In this document: positions 17,575 through 25,779 of the stretch, piece by piece
How the letters are laid out: every line of letters starts with the position of its first letter
Numbering within the stretch: the first letter of the stretch is position 1
DNA from: JALQUL01 sp040382935
GTDB taxonomy: Bacteria; Pseudomonadota; Gammaproteobacteria; Burkholderiales; Burkholderiaceae_C
Length of the DNA: 64,000 bases
Assembly: GCA_040382935.1 (NCBI GenBank)
Contig: JBEIEP010000012.1
Coordinates: 1-64,000, forward strand
Reading direction: 5' to 3'
The notes under the pieces: model-generated
The model's input: the letters and a program-made list of their open reading frames with translations, nothing else
Told to the model about the DNA's origin: nothing
Databases searched by the model: none
Made by a program: the position numbers and the translations under genes

Positions 17575-18621
17575 TTATGGTTCTGACGCTTCGCTGGCGT
17601 CTGCAGGGGTGGTATCTGCCTGCTGCTGTACCGCCTCCTCCATGCTGACGGTGTTCACCACCAGCTCAAACTGCTCCAGGATCTCTGGCTCGTGGCGCTG
17701 GATGTAGCTTTTGACGGCGTCGTTGGAAAGCAACTTGGTGAGGTAGCCCTTGGCCACCACCAAGTTGAGCAGGTCGGATCCGTAGTTCTGCTCGGCGTCT
17801 TTGTACTGGGTCTGCACCTGGCTCATCTCCTTTTCCAACTTGACGATCTGCTCGATGGGTGAGGTCTTGTTGCGCTCGGTAGGCTTAAGGTCGGCCCGCT
17901 GCTCCGGTGGCGTTGCTTTGAGCAAGGCTTCCGCGTGGGCCACGGTGATGGTGTTGCTGGCCACCATGAGCTCTACCGCTTCCACCTGGCGGGCCGCTTT
18001 CATATTGCGGAGGATGCGAGTGACATCTGGGGTGAACTGCTTGTCTTGCAGCAGGTCGATGGCCTCGGGGCAGATGCCTTCGAGCAGGTTGATGCGGCGG
18101 TTAATGGAGCTCAAGTTGACGTTGAATGCCCGAGCCAGGCGCTCGCGGCTGACGCCTCTGTCGATGGCGCGGCGGAGCATGTAGTGCTCTTGCACCGTGG
18201 AGAGGCGGTTGATCCGGTGGTTGTAGCTGAAGGTTTCGTCGTCTTTGGCCATAAGGCAGGGAGCGGTTTCCATGCCCAGCTCTTTGAGGGCCAACACTCG
18301 CAAGTGACCATCCAGCAGCAGGAACTCTGATTTTTTGGGATCGGGCTGGATGACAGACAGGGGTTCGATAAGCCCGATTTCGTGGATGGACGAGACCACT
18401 TGCTTGTATTTGCGGGTGCTCATGGTGCCGTCCATGATTTTTTTACTGGGCAGCAGGTGATCCAGCGGCACCTGGTAGGTTTCCAAATCAAAGCCCAGAA
18501 GGGTGTTGAGGGGCTGCATGGGCAGGTCGGGTCCGCCATCTCCTTCGACCTGGTTGACGGGCTGGTAAATGCCAGGGTACATCTCAGCGATTTTGGGTTG
18601 GGCGTTGCTGCTGGGGTTCAT
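17575..18621 (-). CDS. ParB/RepB-like protein (RepB C-terminal type)
   Basis: DNA-binding partition-like protein of 348 aa. A ParB-N-like domain (LLPSKKIMDGTM... LLLDGHLRVLALKELG, residues about 55-120) is followed by a helix-turn-helix region (VSRERLARAFNVNLSSINRRINLL) and a C-terminal coiled-coil part like that of plasmid RepB partition proteins. The tail is low-complexity (ADTTPADASEASEP). The start overlaps the previous ParB-like gene by 4 bases (ATGA). There is no ParA ATPase nearby, so ordinary plasmid segregation is unlikely. It could bind DNA as an accessory to the upstream recombinase or regulate transcription. Confidence 0.82.
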   Translation of the reverse strand: MNPSSNAQPKIAEMYPGIYQPVNQVEGDGGPDLPMQPLNTLLGFDLETYQVPLDHLLPSKKIMDGTMSTRKYKQVVSSIHEIGLIEPLSVIQPDPKKSEFLLLDGHLRVLALKELGMETAPCLMAKDDETFSYNHRINRLSTVQEHYMLRRAIDRGVSRERLARAFNVNLSSINRRINLLEGICPEAIDLLQDKQFTPDVTRILRNMKAARQVEAVELMVASNTITVAHAEALLKATPPEQRADLKPTERNKTSPIEQIVKLEKEMSQVQTQYKDAEQNYGSDLLNLVVAKGYLTKLLSNDAVKSYIQRHEPEILEQFELVVNTVSMEEAVQQQADTTPADASEASEP

Positions 18622-19547
18622 GCTAGGGCTCCTTCAAAGTGGTTGATGCGTTCGGCCAGGTACTTGGGCAATGTGTCCAGCCCCTCGGCGCGCAGCAGGG
18701 TGACGAAGTTTTCGTCGGCAAAGAGTTTTTTAAGCCCCTGCACCACCAGCAGCAGGCGCTGGTGGGCGTGCTCGGCCTTGAGGACCATCTTGCGCTGGCG
18801 CTCCACCTCTTTTTGGTAGGTGCGCACCAGGCTATAGCTGGAGGTGGGTGGCTTAATTTGCGCCGCGTTGGGTGAGGATGGACCCAGTTGCTGGCGCTTT
18901 TCGATCAGGCGCTTGGCCTCGATGATCTGGCGGCCTTTGAGCTGGCCGTTTTCATAGGCCTCTTGCAGCAGGTCGCCCAGGTTGGAGTCGCCCCCCTCTC
19001 CGTTCGCGTTTTGTGGGTCGTTGGCACTGGCACGGGCAATTTCAAGAGCGGTGGTCAGCGGGATGGAGCCGCGCTGCACGCCCTCAATCAGGCGCTCTTC
19101 GCCCTGCTCCAGCAAAAAGACGATGTCGCGTACGTATTTGGGGGACAGGCCTGTCTTTTGGATGATCACATCCGCCGTGTAGCCCCGCTCGCGAAGGAGC
19201 TCAATGTCGGCCAGGATCTCCAGCGGCCGGTAGCCCCGGCGGGCGATGTTTTCGGCCAGGCTCATGATGAAGGCGTCTTCATCGCTCACGTCCACCACCA
19301 AGGCGGGGATGTGCGTCTCACCCAGGATGCGGAAGGCGTTCAGGCGCCCTTCTCCGCAAACCAGCAGGTATTTGGGCTGACCGTCGTCACCGGCCCGCTC
19401 GGCCACGGTGATGGGTTTTTTCAGGCCGATGAGCTGGATGCTCTCGACGATCTCCTCAAAGACCTTCATGTTGCGGTCACGGGAGTTGAGCACCTCGATG
19501 CGCGCGATGGGCACCATGCTCACGTTTTCTGGGGTGTCGGTCATCAT
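18618..19547 (-). CDS. ParB/Spo0J-like DNA-binding protein
   Basis: Protein of 309 aa. The N-terminal ParB/sulfiredoxin-like domain shows IARIEVLNSRDRN, LLVCGEGRLNAFRILG (the G-E-x-R box, normally the CTP/phosphate-binding motif) and SLAENIARRGYRPLEILADI, followed by a helix-turn-helix (YTADVIIQKTGLSPKYVRDIVFLL). The ribosome site GGAGG lies 5 bases before the ATG. It is co-transcribed with the downstream RepB-like gene and probably with the upstream recombinase gene 70 bases away. The GExR box suggests it may still bind CTP like true ParB; this is inference. Confidence 0.85.
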   Translation of the reverse strand: MMTDTPENVSMVPIARIEVLNSRDRNMKVFEEIVESIQLIGLKKPITVAERAGDDGQPKYLLVCGEGRLNAFRILGETHIPALVVDVSDEDAFIMSLAENIARRGYRPLEILADIELLRERGYTADVIIQKTGLSPKYVRDIVFLLEQGEERLIEGVQRGSIPLTTALEIARASANDPQNANGEGGDSNLGDLLQEAYENGQLKGRQIIEAKRLIEKRQQLGPSSPNAAQIKPPTSSYSLVRTYQKEVERQRKMVLKAEHAHQRLLLVVQGLKKLFADENFVTLLRAEGLDTLPKYLAERINHFEGALA

Positions 19548-19617
19548 GTGGGCCTCCGTAGCGTTTGGGTTGTGGTGGTTTGCATGGGGTGGGTCCTTTA
19601 AGGTTTGTGGAGGGGGT

Positions 19618-21165
19618 TTAAAACTTACGCTGTAAGCGTTCGCGCTCTGACATGCCGTAGAAGAAGTTCAGGTCATCAAAGCGGAAGCACTCGAAATTGG
19701 CGCTGTTGCGGTTGCAGACCCGGATCTCTTGCTCGGGCAGGTCCAGGCGGGGTAGCAGGTAATAGTCGAGTTCGCTCGCGTTTTGCGGGTCAAGCCGCAC
19801 TGCGACCGTGATGTCTGGGTTAAAGCGGTCGGTGTCAAACCGGATGCGCCAGCGATGCTGTCCGTTGGGCAATGTCTGGCAGCGGGCCAGCACCAGGCTG
19901 ATGACCAGCTCGTCATTGAGGGTGAGCAGGTCGGTCTTGCCGTCGCGGCGCACACTGCCACCCAGCTCTGCAATGGTCTCTTCGGTGCGGCGCACAATCT
20001 CGGGGTGCAGTTGCCGCAGTCGCCGGTTGATTTCGATGAAGCCCTGGTCGCGCGAGGTGTGGAACCCCACCAACTCATAAGCCCGGGTAAGGCTGCCAAA
20101 GCGGTGGGCATAGGTGATGGCGCATGGCAAGCCCGGGGCCTGGTCGATGATGAAGCCTGACAAGGTGCCGCATTCGGCATAAAGCTGCTTGAGGTGAGCC
20201 AGCAACTCTTCGTCACTGAAGCGGCGGGTGCGCTCGGCCAGTACCTCTTGGGCTTTGAGGAAGGTGTCCAGCGGCACGATGCCTTCAAACGCACCCTCCT
20301 TGCGGATCCACATGGCTGGCGGGTTGTTGACATGCAGCTTTTTGAGCTTGAAGGAATGGCGGTTGTAGACGTTGTTGCCGATGTACTTTTCGTTGGTGAG
20401 CACCTGGCGCACCGTGCTGTAGCTCCAAGGTCGGCCGTAATCGGTGCGGATGCCTTGGTCATTGAGCCGCTTTGCAATTTCGGCCAGGGGCCAGTCGTCT
20501 TGGATGAACCAGGCAAACATCTGCAAGACCGAGGCCACCTCGTGATCGGGGCCGGGCATGAGGATGACGCGGTCGGTCTGCAGGCTTTTGTGCTCGCCAT
20601 TTTTGAGCTCGCCTTTGATGGCGCCGGTCTGGTCAATCAGCACCCGGCGCAGGCCATAGCCTGCAGGACCCCCTTGGCGAAACCCCATCTCGATGAGCCG
20701 GCACTGGCCAGCAAAGACCTTGGCCGACAGCTCTCGACTGTATTCGCCGGCCATGGCACGCTTCACGCCCTTGACGATGGTCGACACCGGTGAGCCGTCG
20801 TTCTCAAACTGCTCGGCCACGTAGGCGACCGCTATGCCTTTGCGCTTGCAGATGTATTCGTAGTAAGCCGACTCGTCTGCATCCTGAAACCGACCCCAGC
20901 GGCTGACGTCATAAACCAGGATGAGGTTGAAGTCGGTGTTGCCGGATTCGACATCGGCAATGAGCTTTTGCAGCGAGGCGCGGCCATCGATGGACAGACC
21001 GCTTTTGCCTTCGTCGGCATAGGTGCGCACGATCTCGATACCGCGCCGGTCAGCGTATTCCTGAATCTTGTCGGCTTGGTTGTGGGTGGAGTACTGCTGA
21101 TGCTCGGTGGACATGCGCACGTACTGCGCGGCTCTGAATGATTTGGGTGGATCTTCTAGGGTCAT
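19618..21165 (-). CDS. Large serine recombinase
   Basis: Site-specific recombinase of 515 aa. The resolvase domain holds the nucleophile Ser19 in QYVRMSTEHQQYS, the conserved YADEGKSGLSIDGR and YDVSRWGRFQD. The Recombinase domain follows (GGPAGYGLRR... IAKRLNDQGIRTDYGRPWSYSTVRQVLTNEKYIGN), and the C-terminal part is an uncharacterised extension without the usual zinc-ribbon cysteines. Enzymes of this type integrate and excise phages and islands. It sits between a NusG-like gene and two ParB-like genes on the same strand. It might be the integrase of the adjacent prophage or of its own small element. Confidence 0.93.
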   Translation of the reverse strand: MTLEDPPKSFRAAQYVRMSTEHQQYSTHNQADKIQEYADRRGIEIVRTYADEGKSGLSIDGRASLQKLIADVESGNTDFNLILVYDVSRWGRFQDADESAYYEYICKRKGIAVAYVAEQFENDGSPVSTIVKGVKRAMAGEYSRELSAKVFAGQCRLIEMGFRQGGPAGYGLRRVLIDQTGAIKGELKNGEHKSLQTDRVILMPGPDHEVASVLQMFAWFIQDDWPLAEIAKRLNDQGIRTDYGRPWSYSTVRQVLTNEKYIGNNVYNRHSFKLKKLHVNNPPAMWIRKEGAFEGIVPLDTFLKAQEVLAERTRRFSDEELLAHLKQLYAECGTLSGFIIDQAPGLPCAITYAHRFGSLTRAYELVGFHTSRDQGFIEINRRLRQLHPEIVRRTEETIAELGGSVRRDGKTDLLTLNDELVISLVLARCQTLPNGQHRWRIRFDTDRFNPDITVAVRLDPQNASELDYYLLPRLDLPEQEIRVCNRNSANFECFRFDDLNFFYGMSERERLQRKF

Positions 21166-21268
21166 GTGGACTTGTGGACTGCTTGGTTCTGTTCGTTCAA
21201 ACCATGTTGGCTTCGAAGCGGCAGAGCTATCAAGTCATTTCTAGACCTGTTTGCAGACTTTTTTTCGA

Positions 21269-22180
21269 TTAGCCACATTTACGCAACTGGCCAGGCTCAA
21301 TGCGCATGGACACGGGCTTGTTGAGCATGGACAGCAAGATCATGGAGCGCCGTTCGGCGTCTGCCGTTTGATAGATTGCCTCGATGCCAGCGAAGGGGCC
21401 ATCGGTGATGACGACCTTGTCGCCTGCGGCAAAGAGGGCCTGAGGATTGGTCTGCTGCAGTTGCTCGCGCTCGTGCAATGCGTTGACGAGCTCGGCATCA
21501 ACCTTGGGCGGATGGCCACCAAACTTGACGAGCTCGCGCACGCCCAGCGTGGACCGAATGGGCGACCAGCTTTGGCCTTGGCCGCTGGTGTCCAGCTGCA
21601 CAAACACGTAGCTGGGGAACATGGGCTCGGCCACCACCACCGGCTTGCCCCGGCGGACCTTTTCCACATACAGCATGGGCATGTAGCAGCGGAAGTTTTG
21701 CCGCTGCAGGTTGGTAATGGCTGTGTCTTCTTGGCGGGCTTTGGTGTGAACCAGGTACCAGGCGTGTTGAGGTGGCAGGCTGAGGTCTGGAGGTGGACTG
21801 ACCAGGGATGGCATCTGGGGCTTGGGCTCAGCCATGGGCATCGGAGCCTTCACCTTGGGTGCGGGTTTGAGGTCTTCGCGCACCGCTGGCTTGAAGACCG
21901 TGGGATCGGATTCAACGCCCTGGGTGTTGACTGCCAAGTCAAGCGAGCGGGCAATGGCACGAATGAACGGCAATGGCCGCTCGTGCTGCAGCACTTGCCT
22001 GAGGAGGTTTCGAACTTCGCGCTGCTCGAAGGCCTCCAGGTCTTCGAGTCGGTAGTGAACGGCAAGCCCTTGCTGGAAGATGGGCAGACCATCGTCTTGC
22101 CAGCGCAGCTTTTGCAGGCTGCCGGGGGTAAGGCCCAGGCGCTCAGCGGCCTCTTGCGTGGTGAGCAGCCTGGGGGTCAT
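21269..22180 (-). CDS. NusG/RfaH-like antiterminator with an N-terminal HTH
   Basis: Protein of 303 aa with three visible parts. Residues 4-51 look like a MerR/excisionase-type helix-turn-helix (LLTTQEAAERLGLTPGSLQK). Residues about 60-135 are a Pro/Lys-rich linker. Residues 140-245 are a NusG N-terminal domain (WYLVHTKARQEDTAITNLQRQNFRCYMPM, EPMFPSYVFVQL) and 250-275 a KOW motif (FAAGDKVVITDGPFAGIEAIY). RfaH-like proteins bind RNA polymerase and help it through long polysaccharide operons. The position upstream of the polysaccharide genes on the same strand fits that role. The DNA-binding domain fused in front is unusual and could direct it to a specific DNA site. Confidence 0.88.
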   Translation of the reverse strand: MTPRLLTTQEAAERLGLTPGSLQKLRWQDDGLPIFQQGLAVHYRLEDLEAFEQREVRNLLRQVLQHERPLPFIRAIARSLDLAVNTQGVESDPTVFKPAVREDLKPAPKVKAPMPMAEPKPQMPSLVSPPPDLSLPPQHAWYLVHTKARQEDTAITNLQRQNFRCYMPMLYVEKVRRGKPVVVAEPMFPSYVFVQLDTSGQGQSWSPIRSTLGVRELVKFGGHPPKVDAELVNALHEREQLQQTNPQALFAAGDKVVITDGPFAGIEAIYQTADAERRSMILLSMLNKPVSMRIEPGQLRKCG

Positions 22181-22283
22181 ACATCGCTTGTTGTGAGTGT
22201 CATACCAGCATGAAAGCTCTGGTGGGCACGCAAGTCAAGCGAATGGGAGCGCTGTTTTGAGGGGTGTGGCTGTTGCCCCCGTT

Positions 22284-22871
22284 CTATGGCTTTTCTGTGA
22301 CTTTTGCCTGCTCGGCATACCAGCGCTGAAATGACAAGACCATGAGCGTGGCCTGGGCCGCATCACTGGCCAGTTGTTCGCAGCTCACGGGGATCTGAGC
22401 GATGGCGGGATCAGGTACAGCGTGGGTGGCGGCTGCATCAACACCGGTGGCAGGCTGGGCATGGGTGGGCACTGGGCCGATACTGCTGGAGCTGGTCGAG
22501 TCGCGCATGCTGTCAGCGCCAGTGCGCAGGTCAGCAGGCACAGACTGCGAATTGGGCGAATCAGGCGTAACAACCACTGGAACGAGAGAAGCCTTTGGGG
22601 GTTGCCACAAGCGCTGAAGTTGGGTTTTGCGGGTGTCATGGTCTATGGTGATGCGCTGGTTGATCTGTTCTTGCCGGGTTTGGACCTGGGCCACCTGCAG
22701 GGATTGCTGCAAGGCGGCGGTTTGTTGCTGCAATCGCTCTGCATCCCAGGCCTGGTGAACGCCCTTCTGCCCCATCCGATGGCCAGCCCAAAACAGGCCC
22801 GCAGCCAGCAGGCTTGAGACGATCCATCGCAGGGGCAAGGCGCCAAGCCAAGGTAATTGCCACGCACTCAT
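22284..22871 (-). CDS. Rz-like i-spanin
   Basis: Predicted inner-membrane spanin subunit of 195 aa that helps disrupt the outer membrane at the last step of lysis. One N-terminal transmembrane segment (residues about 16-28), then a coiled-coil-prone stretch (AWDAERLQQQTAALQQSLQVAQVQTRQEQINQ) and a soluble C-terminal part. Its start overlaps the endolysin stop by 4 bases, and a second gene with an outer-membrane lipoprotein signal is embedded in another frame. That arrangement is characteristic of Rz/Rz1 pairs. Confidence 0.88.
   Translation of the reverse strand: MSAWQLPWLGALPLRWIVSSLLAAGLFWAGHRMGQKGVHQAWDAERLQQQTAALQQSLQVAQVQTRQEQINQRITIDHDTRKTQLQRLWQPPKASLVPVVVTPDSPNSQSVPADLRTGADSMRDSTSSSSIGPVPTHAQPATGVDAAATHAVPDPAIAQIPVSCEQLASDAAQATLMVLSFQRWYAEQAKVTEKP
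22385..22639 (-). CDS. Rz1-like o-spanin lipoprotein, embedded in Rz
   Basis: An 84-aa frame lying entirely inside the Rz gene in a different reading frame. It encodes a hydrophobic signal ending in the lipobox LTAC, with the lipidated cysteine at residue 45, followed by a short proline-rich tail (PPMPSLPPVLMQPPP). This is the expected form of an outer-membrane o-spanin that pairs with Rz across the periplasm. The long leader before the lipobox suggests that translation may start later than the ATG at 22639. Confidence 0.85.
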   Translation of the reverse strand: MTPAKPNFSACGNPQRLLSFQWLLRLIRPIRSLCLLTCALALTACATRPAPAVSAQCPPMPSLPPVLMQPPPTLYLIPPSLRSP

Positions 22872-23350
22872 GTGGCCTCCGGTGATAGGTTCAGCGGTGG
22901 ATCCAGCGCTTCAAGCTGATACTTGTCGATCATGGCGATCAACTTGTACGCATAACGCGGGTCGGTGGCATAGCCCGCCTTGGCCACGGCTTGGGCGAAG
23001 GTTTTTCCTGTGGTGCAGGCGAAACAGGCGGCGTAGCGTTTATTGCGGCGCAGAAATTGCCCATGGTCCACCAAGCAGGCCTGCCAATCGGGGTAGGCAC
23101 GCCAGTCCGCCGGGATCACCACCCACTGCTGGTTCAGAAACTCTCGGGTGTTGAGCGTGATGCGCTGGCCCGTCCAGCTGCGATCGGCCTTGATGCCAAA
23201 GAGGTTCTTGGCCCGCTTGGCCAGGCTCGACTCACCCCAGCCGGATTCCAGTGCGGCTTGGGCCACCACAAAGCTGGCGGGGATGCCTGTCTGTAAGCGG
23301 CTGGCTTGGGCTGCTGGACCGATGAGCGCAATGAAGTCTTGCGGTTTCAC
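22868..23350 (-). CDS. Endolysin, glucosaminidase (GH73/FlgJ-like)
   Basis: Predicted to cleave peptidoglycan during lysis. From a GTG at 23350 it is 160 aa. An excellent ribosome site (AAGGAG five bases upstream) and the 4-base overlap with the holin stop decide this start over a longer non-protein-like extension. The glucosaminidase signature is QAALESGWGESSLAKRAKNLFGIK with the catalytic Glu. The LNTREF and YATDPRYAYKL segments are also typical of FlgJ/GH73 muramidases. No signal peptide is seen, so release depends on the holin. Confidence 0.9.
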   Translation of the reverse strand: MKPQDFIALIGPAAQASRLQTGIPASFVVAQAALESGWGESSLAKRAKNLFGIKADRSWTGQRITLNTREFLNQQWVVIPADWRAYPDWQACLVDHGQFLRRNKRYAACFACTTGKTFAQAVAKAGYATDPRYAYKLIAMIDKYQLEALDPPLNLSPEAT

Positions 23351-23730
23351 AGCAGCTCCTTCACGTCCTTGGCCACCTGGTCGATGGAGGCATCGCGGCG
23401 CTGGCCAATGAAGTTGAACACCCAGCGGACTATGGCCCAGCCGGGCAAGCCGCAAGCGAACATGAGCCCACCCAGGGCGCACAGGCCCACCGTAGAAAAC
23501 GCCCAGTGGTGCAAATGAAAATGCTCCACCGTGATGGCACCGCCCCCAATGCTGGAGACCACGGTGCTGATGAGCCCCACGGCCCACTCGCGTTTGTCAC
23601 GCGGTGGCGTCATCAGCATGACCACCACAGCGGCCAAAGTGGCCCCACTGGCCACCGCCGCAGCTGTTCCCCCAAAGGCCTTGTAGGCGACGGCCGCCCC
23701 TGCCACGCCAGAGCTTGTCGGTTCAGGCAT
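23347..23730 (-). CDS. Putative holin
   Basis: Small hydrophobic protein of 127 aa with about three membrane segments (residues about 9-44, 50-65 and 80-104) and a charged C-terminal tail (QRRDASIDQVAKDVKELL). It lies directly upstream of, and overlaps by 4 bases, the endolysin gene. ATG at 23730 has GGAG six bases upstream. A transcription terminator separates it from the radical SAM gene. The holin role is inferred from position and topology. Confidence 0.75.
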   Translation of the reverse strand: MPEPTSSGVAGAAVAYKAFGGTAAAVASGATLAAVVVMLMTPPRDKREWAVGLISTVVSSIGGGAITVEHFHLHHWAFSTVGLCALGGLMFACGLPGWAIVRWVFNFIGQRRDASIDQVAKDVKELL

Positions 23731-23745
23731 ACGAATCTCCAAAGT

Positions 23746-23777
23746 AAAAAACCCGCGCTGACCGAAGCTAGGCGGGT
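23746..23777 (-). terminator. Rho-independent terminator before the lysis genes
   Basis: On the minus strand ACCCGC and GCGGGT form a 6-base-pair stem with a 15-base loop, followed at once by six U residues. It sits between the stop of the radical SAM gene (23816) and the start of the holin gene (23730). It would end or attenuate the tail/modification transcript, so the lysis genes may need antitermination or their own promoter. Confidence 0.75.
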
Positions 23778-23815
23778 GTGTGTTGGGTTGACTGTTGAAT
23801 TGGCTGCGCTTTGAC

Positions 23816-25174
23816 TCAAACTGCGACAGTTCGGTCGTAGGCCAGGATCGGAATCACGCGCTTGGCGCTTTGTTCGGGAGCTCCATGGACTTGCCCGAAG
23901 ATGTCTTTGCGGTCTTCACAAAAGTCACCGTCGATGTAGTACGGAATGCAACCAGTCAGGTACTCGATGGCCGCAGCCAGAAACGGCACGTTGTCCGAAT
24001 ACGCTGCGTCGCAACCCGCATCCCACAGCGGTCCTTGCAAAAACATGCATGAGCCCTTGCACAATTGCAGGACCGGACAACTGGGGCAGTCTGGCCTTTG
24101 TCTCCAGTGCGTGGCGCTGCGCATCTTGACCGCCTGCAGGTTGGACAAATGGCCAATGTGGTGGGGCTGCCCATTGGGCGCAGTGGCTGCAGCGCTCACG
24201 TTCTGGCAGGTTAGGACATTGCCATGCAGGTCCACCGCCAGGCTGTCCGGTTTGTCCATGCCGCACTTTTGACCTAGAGACGATGCTGGGCGTGCGCTGC
24301 GAATGGACTGCACAAAGTCCATGATGCGCTGCTGCGCTATGGACATGCGCGAAGCCAGGCCCTGGCGCAGTTCTTTGTAGGCCAAGGCCCTGAAGCGCAC
24401 ATGGTCCTGCTGGGTTTGCAAGGTTGCCGCCAAGCCGCCTTCGTCGTAGGGGTCAATGAAAGCACCCTCCCCGAGGCTCACGTCCTGGCCAAACCGCTGC
24501 TGCAGCCAAGCCTGAATCTGCGCCCGGCTTTGGTTGCCAGCATGGACCATGGCGTTGATGCTGATACGGCCCTGAGGATGCAAGCGGGCATACAGGTCCA
24601 TGATGGCGGCGTATTTCTCAGGATCGTTCAGCGGATCGGGGCCACGGGTGGACTGGCCTGGGCCGTCGTGCGACAAGCCCACAGAAAATCCCATGCGGTC
24701 GAGCCACTCGTTCTTTTGCGCGTGGAGCAAGCTGCCATTGGTGATGACGCTGAACTGCGCGTCCGCGTACAAGCCACGCAGACGTTCGGCCAGCGGCTGG
24801 AGTGTCTTCCAGTACACCAAGGGCTCGCCACCCCAGAACTCGATGCGCTCAGGTGGTTCAAGAAGCGCATCGGTCAGTTGACTGATGAACGGCTCAATGT
24901 CATCCGGATTGCTTGCATCCGCATGCGGCACAAAGCGCTGGTTGCAGTAGCTGCATTCGTAGTTGCAAGACAGCCCCAGGCTGATCTTAAGGATGCGCAC
25001 CTGGCCCTTGCGGCCGGGTTGGTTGACCGACACCACCGTGGCATCTCGGAAACTGCCGGGCTGAACCGGCACCACGGGCGTGCCGTCCTGCCAGGTCAGC
25101 GTGGACAACTGGTTGTCATAGTGCAGCAAGACTTTCTGGCCATCTTGACGCAAGGCGTGAATTTGAAACTTCAT
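23816..25174 (-). CDS. Radical SAM/SPASM enzyme
   Basis: Predicted iron-sulfur enzyme of 452 aa that uses S-adenosylmethionine radicals to modify a peptide or protein. The radical SAM cluster motif is C70-x3-C74-x2-C77, with GGEP at 115-118. The C-terminal SPASM domain has all seven expected cysteines: C304 and C323 (spaced by GNVLT), then C363-x2-C366-x5-C372-x3-C376 and C388, which normally hold two auxiliary 4Fe-4S clusters. Residues 1-60 form an unidentified beta-rich N-terminal part. ATG at 25174 overlaps the preceding oxygenase gene (ATGA) and has AAAGG upstream; a 119-codon upstream extension is rejected. SPASM enzymes usually modify ribosomal peptides. The likely substrate here is a virion protein made just before, such as the cysteine-tailed fibre; that is inference. 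Confidence 0.92.
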   Translation of the reverse strand: MKFQIHALRQDGQKVLLHYDNQLSTLTWQDGTPVVPVQPGSFRDATVVSVNQPGRKGQVRILKISLGLSCNYECSYCNQRFVPHADASNPDDIEPFISQLTDALLEPPERIEFWGGEPLVYWKTLQPLAERLRGLYADAQFSVITNGSLLHAQKNEWLDRMGFSVGLSHDGPGQSTRGPDPLNDPEKYAAIMDLYARLHPQGRISINAMVHAGNQSRAQIQAWLQQRFGQDVSLGEGAFIDPYDEGGLAATLQTQQDHVRFRALAYKELRQGLASRMSIAQQRIMDFVQSIRSARPASSLGQKCGMDKPDSLAVDLHGNVLTCQNVSAAATAPNGQPHHIGHLSNLQAVKMRSATHWRQRPDCPSCPVLQLCKGSCMFLQGPLWDAGCDAAYSDNVPFLAAAIEYLTGCIPYYIDGDFCEDRKDIFGQVHGAPEQSAKRVIPILAYDRTVAV

Positions 25175-25779
25175 GAAAGGACCTTTTGCGGTTCCTGCAG
25201 CCGCGTTTTGAACACCAAGACAGGCCGCAGATCGCGGCAGGCACGGGAGATGGGGTTGACGCCATGGCGGATGTGCCCTGCAAAGAACACCACCCGAGCG
25301 GGCGCGGGCATGACCGAGCCCAGCAGGCGACCCTCCTGGTCGTAGAACACTGTCTCTCCGCCCCAGCCTGCTTGCCAGTGCCGCACGCCGTAGATCAAAA
25401 GGGTTCTGTCCAGCTGGTGCTGGCTGTCGATGTGGACATTGCCTTCGTTGCCATGGGTGTTGGCATTGGCATAGACGCCATGGCACTGGGTCATGACAGG
25501 CAGTTGAAGCGCCCGCATGCATGACCGCCAAACATCAGAGAGCACGCTGGTTTGATCCGGCAGTAATTGCGGCGTGCAGCTGTAGTCAGACGCTTGGTTG
25601 ATGGGCCAGTCCCGACCCAACAATTCGCAGTGCCAGATCGGAAACGGCTCCGGCTCGTTTTTGTTGGTGATGCGGTAATAGCGGTACTGCAGGTGCTGTA
25701 GCCAATCGACGAGCGCCTGCGTTACGCCCTGATCCAGAACGCCATCGGCGAATGAAACGGGACTGCGGGCGTCAAGCAT
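25171..25779 (-). CDS. 2-oxoglutarate/Fe(II)-dependent dioxygenase
   Basis: Predicted 2OG-Fe(II) oxygenase of 202 aa. The metal triad is H116-x-D118 (NVHIDSQHQL) and His172 (AGHIRHGVNPIS), with Arg182 or Arg185 to bind 2-oxoglutarate, and the fold residues WGGETVFYD in between. This spacing matches prolyl-4-hydroxylase-like enzymes. ATG at 25779 with CGGAGG six bases upstream is chosen. It overlaps its neighbours by 8 and 4 bases, so it is made together with the radical SAM enzyme. The substrate is probably a phage structural protein; this is inference. Confidence 0.85.
   Translation of the reverse strand: MLDARSPVSFADGVLDQGVTQALVDWLQHLQYRYYRITNKNEPEPFPIWHCELLGRDWPINQASDYSCTPQLLPDQTSVLSDVWRSCMRALQLPVMTQCHGVYANANTHGNEGNVHIDSQHQLDRTLLIYGVRHWQAGWGGETVFYDQEGRLLGSVMPAPARVVFFAGHIRHGVNPISRACRDLRPVLVFKTRLQEPQKVLS

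Noticed and set aside
17575..19547. Integrated plasmid replicon
   Set aside because: ParB-like genes are present but there is no ParA ATPase, no replication initiator and no iteron origin beside them.
21251..22213. 320-codon plus-strand open frame opposite the NusG-like gene
   Set aside because: The minus strand has clear HTH, NGN and KOW motifs; the plus-strand protein has none and is a composition artefact.
23351..23587. Longer N-terminus for the endolysin
   Set aside because: It runs antisense-like through the holin gene and is Gly/His/Arg-rich; the GTG at 23350 has a strong ribosome site.
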